From positions 1 through 13,018 of the forward strand of contig CAZOEL010000122.1 of assembly GCA_964578835.1 (NCBI GenBank): a DNA stretch of 13,018 nucleotides, in the 5' to 3' direction. Positions 1-7,734 of the stretch are shown one piece after another. Each line of letters begins with the position of its first letter. Position 1 is the stretch's first letter. The position numbers and the translations under genes were made by a program. Below the pieces are notes generated by a model. It saw only the letters and a program-made list of their open reading frames with translations, did not search any database and was not told the origin of the DNA. Source of the stretch: CAZOEL01 sp964578835. GTDB lineage: Bacteria > Desulfobacterota > Syntrophobacteria > Syntrophobacterales > Syntrophobacteraceae.

Positions 1-44
1 GCTTCCACCGGAAGAAACAATATTGACGACGCACCGGATGCAAA

Positions 45-85
45 GCCCCAAAGGGGCGCAACACCATAGTCCGGGGCGTTGCCCC
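45..85. repeat. Pair of small GC hairpins at the left border
   Basis: Two short palindromes lie close together: GCCCC-AAA-GGGGC at 45-57 and GGGGC-GTT-GCCCC at 73-85. GCAAC at 58-62 can alternatively pair with GTTGC at 78-82, so the block could fold in more than one way. It directly abuts (and by two bases overlaps) the left arm of the palindromic repeat that begins at 84. It looks like a dispersed intergenic repeat rather than a gene. No coding region is visible in 1-96. Confidence 0.5.
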
Positions 86-96
86 AATGCTGTTGA
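84..96. repeat. Left arm of palindromic repeat copy 1, cut off by the IS
   Basis: CCAATGCTGTTGA here matches 12 of 13 bases at the start of the intact repeat copy at 12845-12857. The rest of this copy resumes at 739, immediately after the IS. The two pieces were therefore one repeat before insertion. Confidence 0.75.
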
Positions 97-104
97 GTCA
101 AATA

Positions 105-123
105 CCTCCGGCAGAGCCGGAGG
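105..123. repeat. IS right-end (RE) subterminal hairpin
   Basis: CCTCCGGC-AGA-GCCGGAGG is a perfect 8-bp stem with a 3-base loop, ending 8 bases from the deduced right end at 97. It shares the core CCGGC-AGA-GCCGG, in the same orientation, with the left-end hairpin at 708-722. In the IS200/IS605 family such hairpins are the structures recognised by TnpA on single-stranded DNA. Confidence 0.75.
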
Positions 124-164
124 CATGAAAAATGTGGACCGCTCAAAGCGATTGTAAACCATTG

Positions 165-180
165 GCCACCTAAAGGTGGC
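165..180 (-). terminator. Hairpin just after the tnpA stop codon
   Basis: GCCACC-TAAA-GGTGGC forms a perfect 6-bp stem with a 4-base loop, 8 bases beyond the tnpA stop (189-191). On the transposase strand no clear U-run follows, so intrinsic termination is uncertain. It could equally be a structural hairpin of the right end. Confidence 0.4.
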
Positions 181-188
181 AAGATTGC

Positions 189-620
189 CTACTCAAACAT
201 GTGCAGTTGATCGTGCCTGCGGTCTTCCGCCTCCTGCTTTCTAATGTATTCACGGATCATCTGCTCATCTTTACCTACCGTGGATACGAAATATCCCCTG
301 GCCCAGAAGTTGTGGCCAGTGAAGTTTTTCTTTTTCCCAAGGAAAGTCCTTGCGATGTGGATGGCGCTCTTGCCCTTGATGAAACCCACCACCTGCGCAA
401 CGCTGTACTTGGGTGGTATGCAGATGAGCATGTGCACGTGGTCCACCATGAGGTGACCTTCCACTATCTTGCTCTCCCGCTGCACCGCAAGCTCTTTGAA
501 GGTTTGGCCCAGATGCTTTCTGAGTTGTTCATAGAGAGTCTTCCTTCGGTGCTTCGGGATCCACACCACATGGTGCTTGCAGTCCCATGCAGAGTGGCTT
601 AGACTTTGGTATTCATCCAT
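189..620 (-). CDS. tnpA: IS200/IS605-family Y1 transposase TnpA
   Basis: This 143-residue protein has the usual length for the Y1 HUH transposases that cut and rejoin single-stranded DNA at replication forks or during repair. The HUH metal-binding motif is His61-Val-His63 in VDHVHMLI. The nucleophile is most likely Tyr125 in the C-terminal helix (IREYIRKQE). The N-terminal pattern HHVVWIPKHRRK is also typical of the family. No tnpB or other accessory gene lies inside the element. The frame is intact from ATG (620-618) to TAG. The start is supported by an upstream AGGA-type ribosome-binding site about ten bases away, which is buried in a long stem (see 619-677). Expression is therefore probably very low, as known for IS200. 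No sign of decay is visible. Confidence 0.95.
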   Translation of the reverse strand: MDEYQSLSHSAWDCKHHVVWIPKHRRKTLYEQLRKHLGQTFKELAVQRESKIVEGHLMVDHVHMLICIPPKYSVAQVVGFIKGKSAIHIARTFLGKKKNFTGHNFWARGYFVSTVGKDEQMIREYIRKQEAEDRRHDQLHMFE

Positions 621-677
621 ACGAAAGCTTTCCTTTCTGTAAACTTTGAGCGGTTCACAGGGGGAAAGCTTTCGTAT
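619..677 (-). promoter_or_regulatory. Stem-loop in the tnpA leader masking its ribosome-binding site and start
   Basis: A perfect 15-bp inverted repeat, ATACGAAAGCTTTCC at 619-633 and its complement at 663-677, is separated by a 29-base loop. In the tnpA mRNA the 3' arm contains the GGAAAG ribosome-binding sequence and runs into the first two bases of the ATG at 620-618. Folding would block initiation. A leader hairpin that represses translation is established for IS200. The role here is inferred from position and perfect pairing. Confidence 0.7.
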
Positions 678-707
678 ATTCCCGTAAATGTCAAACTCTG
701 GGAGTCG

Positions 708-722
708 CCCGGCAGAGCCGGG
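708..722. repeat. IS left-end (LE) subterminal hairpin
   Basis: CCCGGC-AGA-GCCGGG is a 6-bp stem with a 3-base loop, starting 16 bases inside the deduced left end at 738. The loop and five flanking stem bases on each side match the right-end hairpin at 105-123, and the loop faces the same way. This is the direct, not inverted, arrangement expected of IS200/IS605 ends. Confidence 0.72.
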
Positions 723-738
723 GGTTTACCTATGATTA

Positions 739-866
739 ATCAAGAAATCGGTAAGGATCTGTAGGTTGGTTTGAGCGATGAGCGATGCCCAACGGTTTTG
801 CCGATCAATGTTGGGTTTCGCTATCGCTCAAACCCGCCTACGCCTGCATCGGCTCCTAATTCAAGC
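739..866. repeat. Palindromic repeat copy 1, remainder after the IS
   Basis: This is the continuation of the repeat begun at 84-96. It shares AAGAAATCGG, GAGCGATGAGCGA and GCCTGCATCGGCTCC blocks, in the same order and orientation, with copy 2 at 12845-12948. Its centre is a long imperfect hairpin (761-793 with 810-841, about 32 bp per arm, a few mismatches and one bulge) around a 16-base loop. The right outer arm stops matching after ATTCAA at about 866, next to the kinase stop codon at 878. Lying just past the operon's last gene, the hairpin might slow or end transcription. No gene is visible between 739 and 877. Confidence 0.7.
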
Positions 867-877
867 AAATCTCACGA

Positions 878-3121
878 TCACAGAGCTTTGGAGATGGAGC
901 AGCCGAAGGTGACGCCTCTTCCGGCGCCTCTTTGGACAAATACTTTTCCTCCATGCTTTTCCGCTATTTCTCTTACTATGGCCAGGCCAAGCCCGGTTCC
1001 CTCAATGCCGCTCGAACTGCTGCTTCTCTCAAACATCTGGAAAATCTTTTCGGCATCCTCTTCACTCACGCCCTGACCATCGTCGCTAACCGAAAAGATG
1101 TGGAAGTTATCCGTTTCCTCGTATCCTATTTTTATCTCACTCAACTGGTCGCCACCGTATTTCATCGCATTGTCGATATAGTTTCTGAACATCCTCAGGA
1201 GAGAGAGCTTGTCCGCCCTCACCTCTATCCCGGCATTGGGCGCAACCCAGCCGATAGAGCGGGCGGCGAACCTTTCGGAGAATTCCTCTTTCAGAGTCTC
1301 GAGGATTTCCTCGAGGTTTACAGATTCAATATGTAGAGGGGTCTCTTTGGTAGTTATGTAGACGTTTATCTTTTCGGCAAGCTCTACGACATGCTCGGAG
1401 GCCTTCATGATCTGATTGCAGTAGAGCGCCCCCTTCTCATCGAGCGCGCTCCCATACTGCTTCCAGAGAAGCTTTGTGATTCCATACGCGCCGATGGCCG
1501 GGCTTTTGAGGTCATGCACCACCGAGCCTGCGAAGGACTTGAGCTTCTGAAGGCTCAGTCGCAGGTCGTCATTTGCCTTTGCCAGCTCTTTGGTTCTTTG
1601 TTCAACTCGCATCTCGAGCTCATTTCGCGCCTTAACGAGCTCTTCCTCAGATTTTTTCTGCTCCGTGATGTCGGCCATCACGCCCTGTATGAAAAGAGGC
1701 TGACCGCTATCACTCAAGACGGTAACGGCCTCATCCCTTATCCACTTGACATAACCGTTGAAGGTCAGCATACGGTATTCGCAGATGAAAAGATCCATTT
1801 CCCTCCTGCAGCGCGACAGCTCTTTGAGTACTCTTTCTCTGTCCTCGGGATGAAGCCTCCTGAGCCAGGCGTCCCTGTCTTGGTAGAAATCGGCCGAATC
1901 GAACCCGAGAAGGCTTTCAACCTGTGGGCTGATGAAAAGGGTCGTCCGCTCTTCATCGAACGCCGCAGTGTATGTGACGACGGGGATCTGCTCCACAAGC
2001 GCCCGATATCTTTCTTCAGAGCGGCGGAGAGCCGCCTCCATTTGATCCCGCTCAATGCTTTCTTTCTCCAGGGATTCAGCCATGGCGTCGAAGGCGACCC
2101 CGAGCTGCTCGAGCTCGCTGCTTCCGGACGGCAGGCCTGCCCGGGCCCGCAAGTCCCCTTCCGCCAACCGGGAGGAGGCGTCGATAAGCGCGTTTACCCG
2201 TCGCATAACGACAAAATGTCCAAGGAGGCAAGCGACCATAAGCGCCATGAGCGTGACAAGACCAAGAGCTATGAGGTTCCGGATCAGCGCGCGATTGGCG
2301 CCTGCATAAATGCTGCTCGTCGGAATTCCAGTATAAAGGATGAGTGAAGGAGTCGGATCTCCAAGTGGCGTAAAAGCATAAAGGCGCTTCACGCCATCGA
2401 GTCCAAACGCCTCGACAGCGCCTCTGCCGTTCTTTTTCAAAGCCGCATTGAGAACGCCCGAATCCGGAAACACCCTACCGACCCAGAGCTCGGGGTTCGG
2501 GTAGCGAACGATGACGGTTCCTTGTCGGTCGATCACCGTTAGAGTCGCCCCTTCCGAGAGCTCGAGGTATGCGGCCAGATCGCTGAGCCAGGCCAAGTCC
2601 ACCGAGGCGAACGCTACAAAGGTCTCTCGAGCAATTTGAAGCGGAAAGCCAAAATTGATAGAAGGCTTCCCGGTTGCCGGATCAGACTGGGAGCTGCCGA
2701 TGGCGAGACTGCCGACTTCGATCGCGCGCAGGAAATAATCGCTGCCGGAGAAGTCGGAATGACTATCTAGAGGACGCGCGCTACACAGCGTTTTCCCGTT
2801 AGCGCCAATAACGCCCAAATTAAGGTAGCGGGGATGTCTCGAGAGCATTTCCGTCAGGTATGCCGAGCAATGCTCCAAATCGGCGGTATGTGAAGAGAGG
2901 GTCTCCGAAACGGTGACGAGCAGTCGGTGGGCTTCGTCGATAACCCGCACCTGATGGGTAGCGGCCAGCTCAATGAGCCTCTTTGTGCTCTGCCGGGCTT
3001 GAAGGGCGGCGCTTTCGCGCTCTTCAAGCCCGGAATAAAAAAGAAGCGCAAAAACCGGCAGCCCGGAAAGAAGCACAATCGCAATCAGCTGAAATCGAAG
3101 ACTCGAGAAAAGTCGTGACAT
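878..3121 (-). CDS. Membrane sensor histidine kinase: Cache, HAMP, PAS, HisKA, HATPase
   Basis: This 747-residue hybrid-free kinase should sense a periplasmic signal and autophosphorylate on histidine. A transmembrane helix (about 10-29) leads into a periplasmic region of about 240 residues with double-Cache character (YLNLGVIGANGKTLCS, DYFLRAI, INFGFPL). A second helix (about 279-306), HAMP (about 304-356), a PAS domain with PAC tail (about 368-488, ending GVMADITEQKK) and a coiled coil follow. The H-box is VVHDLKSP with His536, the N-box includes Asn651, and the ATP-lid motifs are DDGQG (680-684), FQMFERS and GTGLGLAIV (708-716). There is no receiver domain and no response regulator in the window. 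The start is ATG 3121-3119, 16 bp after the channel gene's stop, with CAGG/AAAGGA upstream. A longer in-frame opening back to 3247 lies inside the channel gene and encodes implausible sequence. Ligand and partner are unknown. Confidence 0.9.
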   Translation of the reverse strand: MSRLFSSLRFQLIAIVLLSGLPVFALLFYSGLEERESAALQARQSTKRLIELAATHQVRVIDEAHRLLVTVSETLSSHTADLEHCSAYLTEMLSRHPRYLNLGVIGANGKTLCSARPLDSHSDFSGSDYFLRAIEVGSLAIGSSQSDPATGKPSINFGFPLQIARETFVAFASVDLAWLSDLAAYLELSEGATLTVIDRQGTVIVRYPNPELWVGRVFPDSGVLNAALKKNGRGAVEAFGLDGVKRLYAFTPLGDPTPSLILYTGIPTSSIYAGANRALIRNLIALGLVTLMALMVACLLGHFVVMRRVNALIDASSRLAEGDLRARAGLPSGSSELEQLGVAFDAMAESLEKESIERDQMEAALRRSEERYRALVEQIPVVTYTAAFDEERTTLFISPQVESLLGFDSADFYQDRDAWLRRLHPEDRERVLKELSRCRREMDLFICEYRMLTFNGYVKWIRDEAVTVLSDSGQPLFIQGVMADITEQKKSEEELVKARNELEMRVEQRTKELAKANDDLRLSLQKLKSFAGSVVHDLKSPAIGAYGITKLLWKQYGSALDEKGALYCNQIMKASEHVVELAEKINVYITTKETPLHIESVNLEEILETLKEEFSERFAARSIGWVAPNAGIEVRADKLSLLRMFRNYIDNAMKYGGDQLSEIKIGYEETDNFHIFSVSDDGQGVSEEDAEKIFQMFERSSSSSGIEGTGLGLAIVREIAEKHGGKVFVQRGAGRGVTFGCSISKAL

Positions 3122-3137
3122 GAACAAACCTGATCCT

Positions 3138-4541
3138 TTAGTCTGCGCCGCCGCCAAGCACTGCGTACAGCCGCACCTGATTGGCGAGCTTTGCCAGGCG
3201 GATGGAGATGAGTCCCTGTTGCGCGGCGTAGAGAGAGCGCTGAGCATCGAGCACGTTCAAGTAAATGTCGGTTCCCTTTTCATAACGAGCGTTGGAGAGG
3301 CGGTAGGTGGCCTCGTTGGCCTCAACCAAAGATTGCTGCGCCTCCATCTGGTCTCCAAGTGTTCCCCTCCTCGCAAGCGCATCCGCTACATCCCTGAAAG
3401 CAGCCTGGATTGCGCCCTCGTACTGAACGACGGCGATTTCCCTGTCCACCTTCGTCGTTTTCAGCGCCGACCATGTACGGGCGTCAAAAATCGGCATGAC
3501 CAGCTTGGGCGCATAATTCCAGGCTAGCGAGCCGGATTCGAAAAGTCCCGAGAGGTCTCCGCTCTCGGTTCCTATGGCGGAGGTGAGTGAAATACGCGGG
3601 AAGAAGGCTGCCCGAGCCGCGCCTATATTTGCATTGGCGGCCTTGAGCGCGTGTTCCGCCTGGAGAATGTCGGGACGGCGCAGGAGCGCTTCAGAGCTGG
3701 TCCCGGCTGAGACATCCGGCAGAGGCTCAACCGCGCTCAAGGCTTCGGGCATTAGATGATCCGGCACGGTCGAGCCCGCCAGCAGGTTCAATGCATTTTC
3801 ATCTTGAGCGACCAGCTCAGTGAACCTGGCCACATCCACCCGCGCTGCATCGACTCTCGTTTGCACCTGGCGAAGGTCCAGCTCAGGCGCAAGTCCAACT
3901 TCATGGCGGCGTTTGATCAAGTTGTAGGAGGCCCGCTGGGCCTCGAGGGTGGAGCAAGACAGCTGCAGATTTTCTCGATCCGCCGCGAGGGTCAGATAAG
4001 CGTTGGCGACTTCGGAGACCAGCAACAGCTGTGCGCCGCGCCGGGCCTCCTCCGTCGCAAAGAATTCTTCGAGAGCCCGTTTGTTGAGGCTCCGGATGCG
4101 GCCGAAAAAGTCGATCTCCCAGGAGCTCAGCCCCAAATCCAAACTGTGCTGCTCCACAATCGCCCGTTTCCCAGCGCCGGAGAAGTCGGCGGCCACCTGG
4201 CTCCTGCGACTGACGCCGGTCCCTTCAACCACGGGCAAAAGCTCGGCGCGCTGGACGCGGTAGAGCGCACGCGCCCTTTCGACATTCAACGCAGTCGCCC
4301 TCAAATCCCGATTGTTCGTTAGAGCCATGGCGATGATTTCCTGAAGCCGCTCATCGCTGAAGAATTCCCGCCAATTCAGGTCCGCTGTGACCGGGTCGGC
4401 CAAAGAGTTATCGTTGTAAGCCGGACCGCTCGGCCAGCCGGCTGGAACCGGAGCATCCGGCCGAGCGTATTTCGGAATCATCGTGCAGCTGGCGCAAAGA
4501 ACAGCTGTTGCAGCCAATAGAGAAACCGTTATCTTAATCAT
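3138..4541 (-). CDS. oprM: RND-type outer-membrane factor lipoprotein (OprM/NodT family)
   Basis: This 467-residue protein is the trimeric channel that carries efflux substrates across the outer membrane. It has the family's typical length and start: a short signal peptide, then the acylated cysteine, then MIPKYARPDAPVPAGWP. The lipid cysteine is probably Cys19 in VLCASC, where position -3 is Cys rather than the usual Leu. The two OEP repeats are visible as long amphipathic helical stretches, with the characteristic LLRRPDILQAEHALKAANA and AARAAFFPRISLTSAIG motifs and the near-C-terminal SLYAAQQGLISIRLAKLAN. The start ATG (4541-4539) lies one base after the pump's stop. Its GGAGG site (4555-4551) lies inside the pump gene, so translation is likely coupled. 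The symbol denotes family membership, not proven orthology. Confidence 0.93.
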   Translation of the reverse strand: MIKITVSLLAATAVLCASCTMIPKYARPDAPVPAGWPSGPAYNDNSLADPVTADLNWREFFSDERLQEIIAMALTNNRDLRATALNVERARALYRVQRAELLPVVEGTGVSRRSQVAADFSGAGKRAIVEQHSLDLGLSSWEIDFFGRIRSLNKRALEEFFATEEARRGAQLLLVSEVANAYLTLAADRENLQLSCSTLEAQRASYNLIKRRHEVGLAPELDLRQVQTRVDAARVDVARFTELVAQDENALNLLAGSTVPDHLMPEALSAVEPLPDVSAGTSSEALLRRPDILQAEHALKAANANIGAARAAFFPRISLTSAIGTESGDLSGLFESGSLAWNYAPKLVMPIFDARTWSALKTTKVDREIAVVQYEGAIQAAFRDVADALARRGTLGDQMEAQQSLVEANEATYRLSNARYEKGTDIYLNVLDAQRSLYAAQQGLISIRLAKLANQVRLYAVLGGGAD

Positions 4542-4542
4542 C

Positions 4543-7500
4543 TCAGTGCGCCTCCGAAGGACTCACGGCGTCCGATACGGGCTCTTCCGATCGAACGTCT
4601 TTCTTCTTCCCGAACAACTGAACCACTACCACATAAAAAAGAGGGATGAAGGGAGTCGCAAGAAAGGTGGCGGCGATCATTCCGCCCAGCACCCCGGTTC
4701 CAATGGCTGTCTGCGCTCCAGCGCCGGCGCCTTTGGCGACGGCGAGAGGAAGCACGCCGAAGCCGAAGGCCAAAGATGTCATTATGATCGGGCGAAGTCT
4801 CAACTTTGCTCCCTCCAGAGTCGCCTCGACAAGCCCCATGCCTTCCTTGACCTTGTCCATTGCGAATTGCACGATCAGAATAGCGTTCTTGGTCGTAAGC
4901 CCGAGAACGGTCAGAAGACCGATCTGAAAGTAGACATCGTTTGGAAATCCTCGAAGCGATGAAGCGGCGACGCCTCCGATGACTCCCAACGGCAGAGTCA
5001 GCAGGACCGAAATGGGAACGGTCCAGCTTTCGTAAAGGGCTGCAAGGCAAAGGAAAATGACGATCATCGAAAAGGCGTAGAGCACCGGAGCCTGCGACTT
5101 CGACATCCGCTCCTGATATGAAACCCCGGTCCAGTCAAAGCCGATGCCCCTCGGCAGCTTGGAGGCGATCTCCTCCATGGCCTGCATCGCTTCGCCGGAG
5201 CTCTTTCCTTGCGGCGCCTCACCCCAGATGTTGATCGACGGGAAGCTATTGAAGCGCTCAAGCTTCGGGGCTCCCTGAAACCAATGGCCGGTGGCGAAGG
5301 AGGAGAACGGCGTCATTGTCCCGGAGCCGTTTCGAACATAGAGCCTTTCCAGATCCTTTGGAAGCATGCGATAGGGCGCATCCGCCTGAACGAAAACCCG
5401 CTTGACGCGCCCACCCTGGATGAAATCATTCACATAGGCGCCGCCGAACGCTGCCGAGATGGTCGTATGGATGGAATTTATGGGGACTCCCAAAGCTCCG
5501 GCCTTTTCCCAGTCCACATCTATTCTGTATTGAGACACATCTTCCAATCCATTCGGGCGAACCCGTATCAACCTCGGGTCCTTGAGCGCCATGCCGAGAA
5601 GCTGGTTTCGCGCAGCCATCAGAGCCTGATGCCCTACCCCCCCGCGGTCCTGCAACTGGAAGTCGAACCCGCCCGCCTGTCCCAGTTCGATCACTGCAGG
5701 AGGAGGAAACGCAAACACGCGCGCGTTGCGAATCGTCTTGAACTTTTCCCCGGCGCGTCCAACCAATGCGCCTACTTTCTGATCTTCCCTCTGCCGGAGC
5801 TTCCAGTCCCTGAGCTGGACAAAAGCCAAGCCCACATTCTGCCCGGTTCCGGAAAAGCTCCTGCCTGCGAGCGTGAAGATCGACCCCACCGATTCCTTTT
5901 CATCCACAAGAAAATGATTTCGAACTTGCGTCAAGATCTCGTCGGTTTGCTCAAGGGTCGACCCCGAAGGCAGCATCGCCTGGACAAACATGATGCCCTG
6001 ATCCTCGTTGGGAAGATAGGAGGTGGGCAACCCCTGGAAGAGATATCCCAAGGCTGCGACCAATAGGACGTATACCACCAGATAACGAACTTTCCTCCCA
6101 AGTATATGAGCAACCATGCCCTGGTACTTGTCTCGAGCCCAGCCGAACGACCTGTCAAACCATTTGAAAAACGGCCGAAAGAGGAAAAACCCTGTCTCGC
6201 CCGCCCCATGCCCTTTACCTACGGGCTTCAGGAGCGATGCGCACAAGACCGGAGTCAGTATCAGAGCCACAACGACCGAGAGCAGCATGGCCGCAATGAC
6301 GGTAACGGAGAACTGACGGTAGATGACGCCGGTGGAGCCGCCAAAGAACGCCATCGGTCCGAACACCGCCGAGAGCACCAGACCGATTCCTATAAGGGCG
6401 CTGGTGATCTCTCCCATGGACTTGCGGGTTGCCTCTTTGGGCGGAAGTCCTTCTTCGCGCATGACCCGCTCCACATTTTCCACCACAACAATGGCGTCGT
6501 CCACAAGCAGACCAATGGCCAACACCATCGCAAACATGGTCAGCATGTTGATGGAAAAACCGAACAGCCCGAGGACGGCGAAAGTCCCGAGGATGACCAC
6601 CGGGACAGCCAGGGTAGGAATCAACGTGGCCCGTATGTTTCCCAAAAAAACGTACATCACCAGGAAAACCAGCAATATCGCCTCAAAAAGCGTCTTGACC
6701 ACCTCGTCTATCGCCACCTTCACGAAGGGCGTGGTATCGTATGGATAGATAACCTTCATGCCGGGGGGGAAATACCTGGAGAGCTCATCCAGCTTCGCTT
6801 TGACGGCATCGGCAGTATCGAGCGCATTGGCGCCGGGCGCCTGCCTTACAGCCATTGCAGAGGAAGGCTTGCCGTTAAAAAGCGAATGGGTTCCATAGCG
6901 CTCTGTGCCAAGCTCCGTGCGGCCGACGTCGCGCACGCGCACGATAGAACCGTCAGGGTTGGTGCGTAGCGGGATTGCGGCGAACTCCTCCGGAGTCTTG
7001 AGCAGATTCTGAACAACGATGGAAGCATTGAGACGCTGGCCATCCATGGCGGGGGCGCCGCCGAACTGGCCCGCAGATATTTCCACGTTGTAGGCCTGGA
7101 GCCCACGGATGACGTCCTCCATGGTCAGGCGATAGTCAGCCAGTTTGTCCGGATTGAGCCAGACTCGCATGGCGTACTGAGAGCTGAAGACTTCCACTTC
7201 CCCCACTCCGGGAACCCGCGCCAATACCTGCTGGATATTGGATTGCGCGTAGTCCGCCAGATCACTGTCATCCATGCTGCCGTCAACCGAAGTCAAGCCC
7301 ACGATAATGAGCCAGTTTCTGGTCGATTTGCTTACTTTGACGCCCTGACGCTGCACCACGTCGGGCAAGCTCGCCATCGCTAACTGGAGCTTATTCTGAA
7401 CCTGCGCCCAGGCAAGATCCGGATCGGTTCCCGGGGCAAAGGTGAGCTCTATTCGCCCGGCGCCTGACGCATCGCTCGTGGCGGACATATACAGCAGCTT

Positions 7501-7722
7501 ATCGAATCCGGTCATCTTCTGTTCGATGATCTGGACCACGCTGTTTTCAACCGTTTCAGCAGAGGCTCCCGGATAGAAAGCGTCAATAGCGATCGATGGA
7601 GGCGCTATGGGCGGATATTGAGAAATGGGCAAATTGTGAATAGCCAGACCGCCCGCCAGCATCATGATGATGGCGATAACCCAGGCGAAGACGGGCCGAT
7701 CCAGGAAAAAATTCGACAACAT
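4543..7722 (-). CDS. acrB: RND multidrug efflux pump, HAE-1 family (AcrB/MexB-like)
   Basis: This 1059-residue inner-membrane transporter uses the proton gradient to pull hydrophobic or amphiphilic compounds from the periplasm or membrane into the channel. Its length is close to the roughly 1050 of AcrB. It starts with the classic FFLDRPVFAWVIAIIMMLAG helix and YPPIAPPSI. The proton-relay residues are Asp408 and Asp409 in LAIGLLVDDAIVVVENV (TM4) and Lys945 in GLTTKNAILI (TM10), equivalent to AcrB D407, D408 and K940. Two large periplasmic loops (about 30-340 and 565-875) give the porter and docking domains. The absence of heavy-metal motifs and the DD pair favour multidrug (HAE-1) over metal (HME) pumps. 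The actual substrates cannot be read from sequence. The start ATG is preceded by GGAGG at a 6-base spacing, 12 bp after the adaptor stop. Confidence 0.96.
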   Translation of the reverse strand: MLSNFFLDRPVFAWVIAIIMMLAGGLAIHNLPISQYPPIAPPSIAIDAFYPGASAETVENSVVQIIEQKMTGFDKLLYMSATSDASGAGRIELTFAPGTDPDLAWAQVQNKLQLAMASLPDVVQRQGVKVSKSTRNWLIIVGLTSVDGSMDDSDLADYAQSNIQQVLARVPGVGEVEVFSSQYAMRVWLNPDKLADYRLTMEDVIRGLQAYNVEISAGQFGGAPAMDGQRLNASIVVQNLLKTPEEFAAIPLRTNPDGSIVRVRDVGRTELGTERYGTHSLFNGKPSSAMAVRQAPGANALDTADAVKAKLDELSRYFPPGMKVIYPYDTTPFVKVAIDEVVKTLFEAILLVFLVMYVFLGNIRATLIPTLAVPVVILGTFAVLGLFGFSINMLTMFAMVLAIGLLVDDAIVVVENVERVMREEGLPPKEATRKSMGEITSALIGIGLVLSAVFGPMAFFGGSTGVIYRQFSVTVIAAMLLSVVVALILTPVLCASLLKPVGKGHGAGETGFFLFRPFFKWFDRSFGWARDKYQGMVAHILGRKVRYLVVYVLLVAALGYLFQGLPTSYLPNEDQGIMFVQAMLPSGSTLEQTDEILTQVRNHFLVDEKESVGSIFTLAGRSFSGTGQNVGLAFVQLRDWKLRQREDQKVGALVGRAGEKFKTIRNARVFAFPPPAVIELGQAGGFDFQLQDRGGVGHQALMAARNQLLGMALKDPRLIRVRPNGLEDVSQYRIDVDWEKAGALGVPINSIHTTISAAFGGAYVNDFIQGGRVKRVFVQADAPYRMLPKDLERLYVRNGSGTMTPFSSFATGHWFQGAPKLERFNSFPSINIWGEAPQGKSSGEAMQAMEEIASKLPRGIGFDWTGVSYQERMSKSQAPVLYAFSMIVIFLCLAALYESWTVPISVLLTLPLGVIGGVAASSLRGFPNDVYFQIGLLTVLGLTTKNAILIVQFAMDKVKEGMGLVEATLEGAKLRLRPIIMTSLAFGFGVLPLAVAKGAGAGAQTAIGTGVLGGMIAATFLATPFIPLFYVVVVQLFGKKKDVRSEEPVSDAVSPSEAH

Positions 7723-7734
7723 CGAGATCCTCCG

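Larger units (their letters stand above)
97..738 (-). mobile_element. IS200/IS605-family insertion sequence, tnpA only (642 bp)
   Basis: The element carries a single Y1 transposase gene on the minus strand and no tnpB. Its ends come from the interrupted host repeat: joining 84-96 to 739-751 gives 26 bases that align gap-free with 12845-12870 (24 identities). Read on the transposase sense strand, the flank before the left end is TTGAT (743-739) and the right end finishes in TTGAC (101-97). There are no terminal inverted repeats and no target duplication, as expected for single-strand transposition. Near each end lies a hairpin with the same GCCGG core and loop in the same orientation (708-722, 105-123). 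From memory, the related ISDra2 inserts 3' of TTGAT. The open reading frame is intact, so the element may be active. Confidence 0.88.

Noticed and set aside
45..180. CRISPR-like array of short palindromes at the left border
   Set aside because: The hairpins differ in sequence and spacing and are explained by IS ends and dispersed repeats.
681..700. Promoter for tnpA based on TTGACA on the minus strand (694-689)
   Set aside because: No acceptable -10 box at 16-18 bases; the TATACG nearby is only about 11 bases away.
1391..2347. 318-codon plus-strand open frame opposite the kinase gene
   Set aside because: Shadow of a high-GC coding strand; the minus-strand frame has clear PAS and kinase motifs.
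3122..3247. N-terminal extension of the sensor kinase (42 more residues)
   Set aside because: It lies mostly inside the channel gene, lacks a hydrophobic or conserved character, and the ATG at 3121 is followed directly by a proper transmembrane segment and has ribosome-binding sequence upstream.
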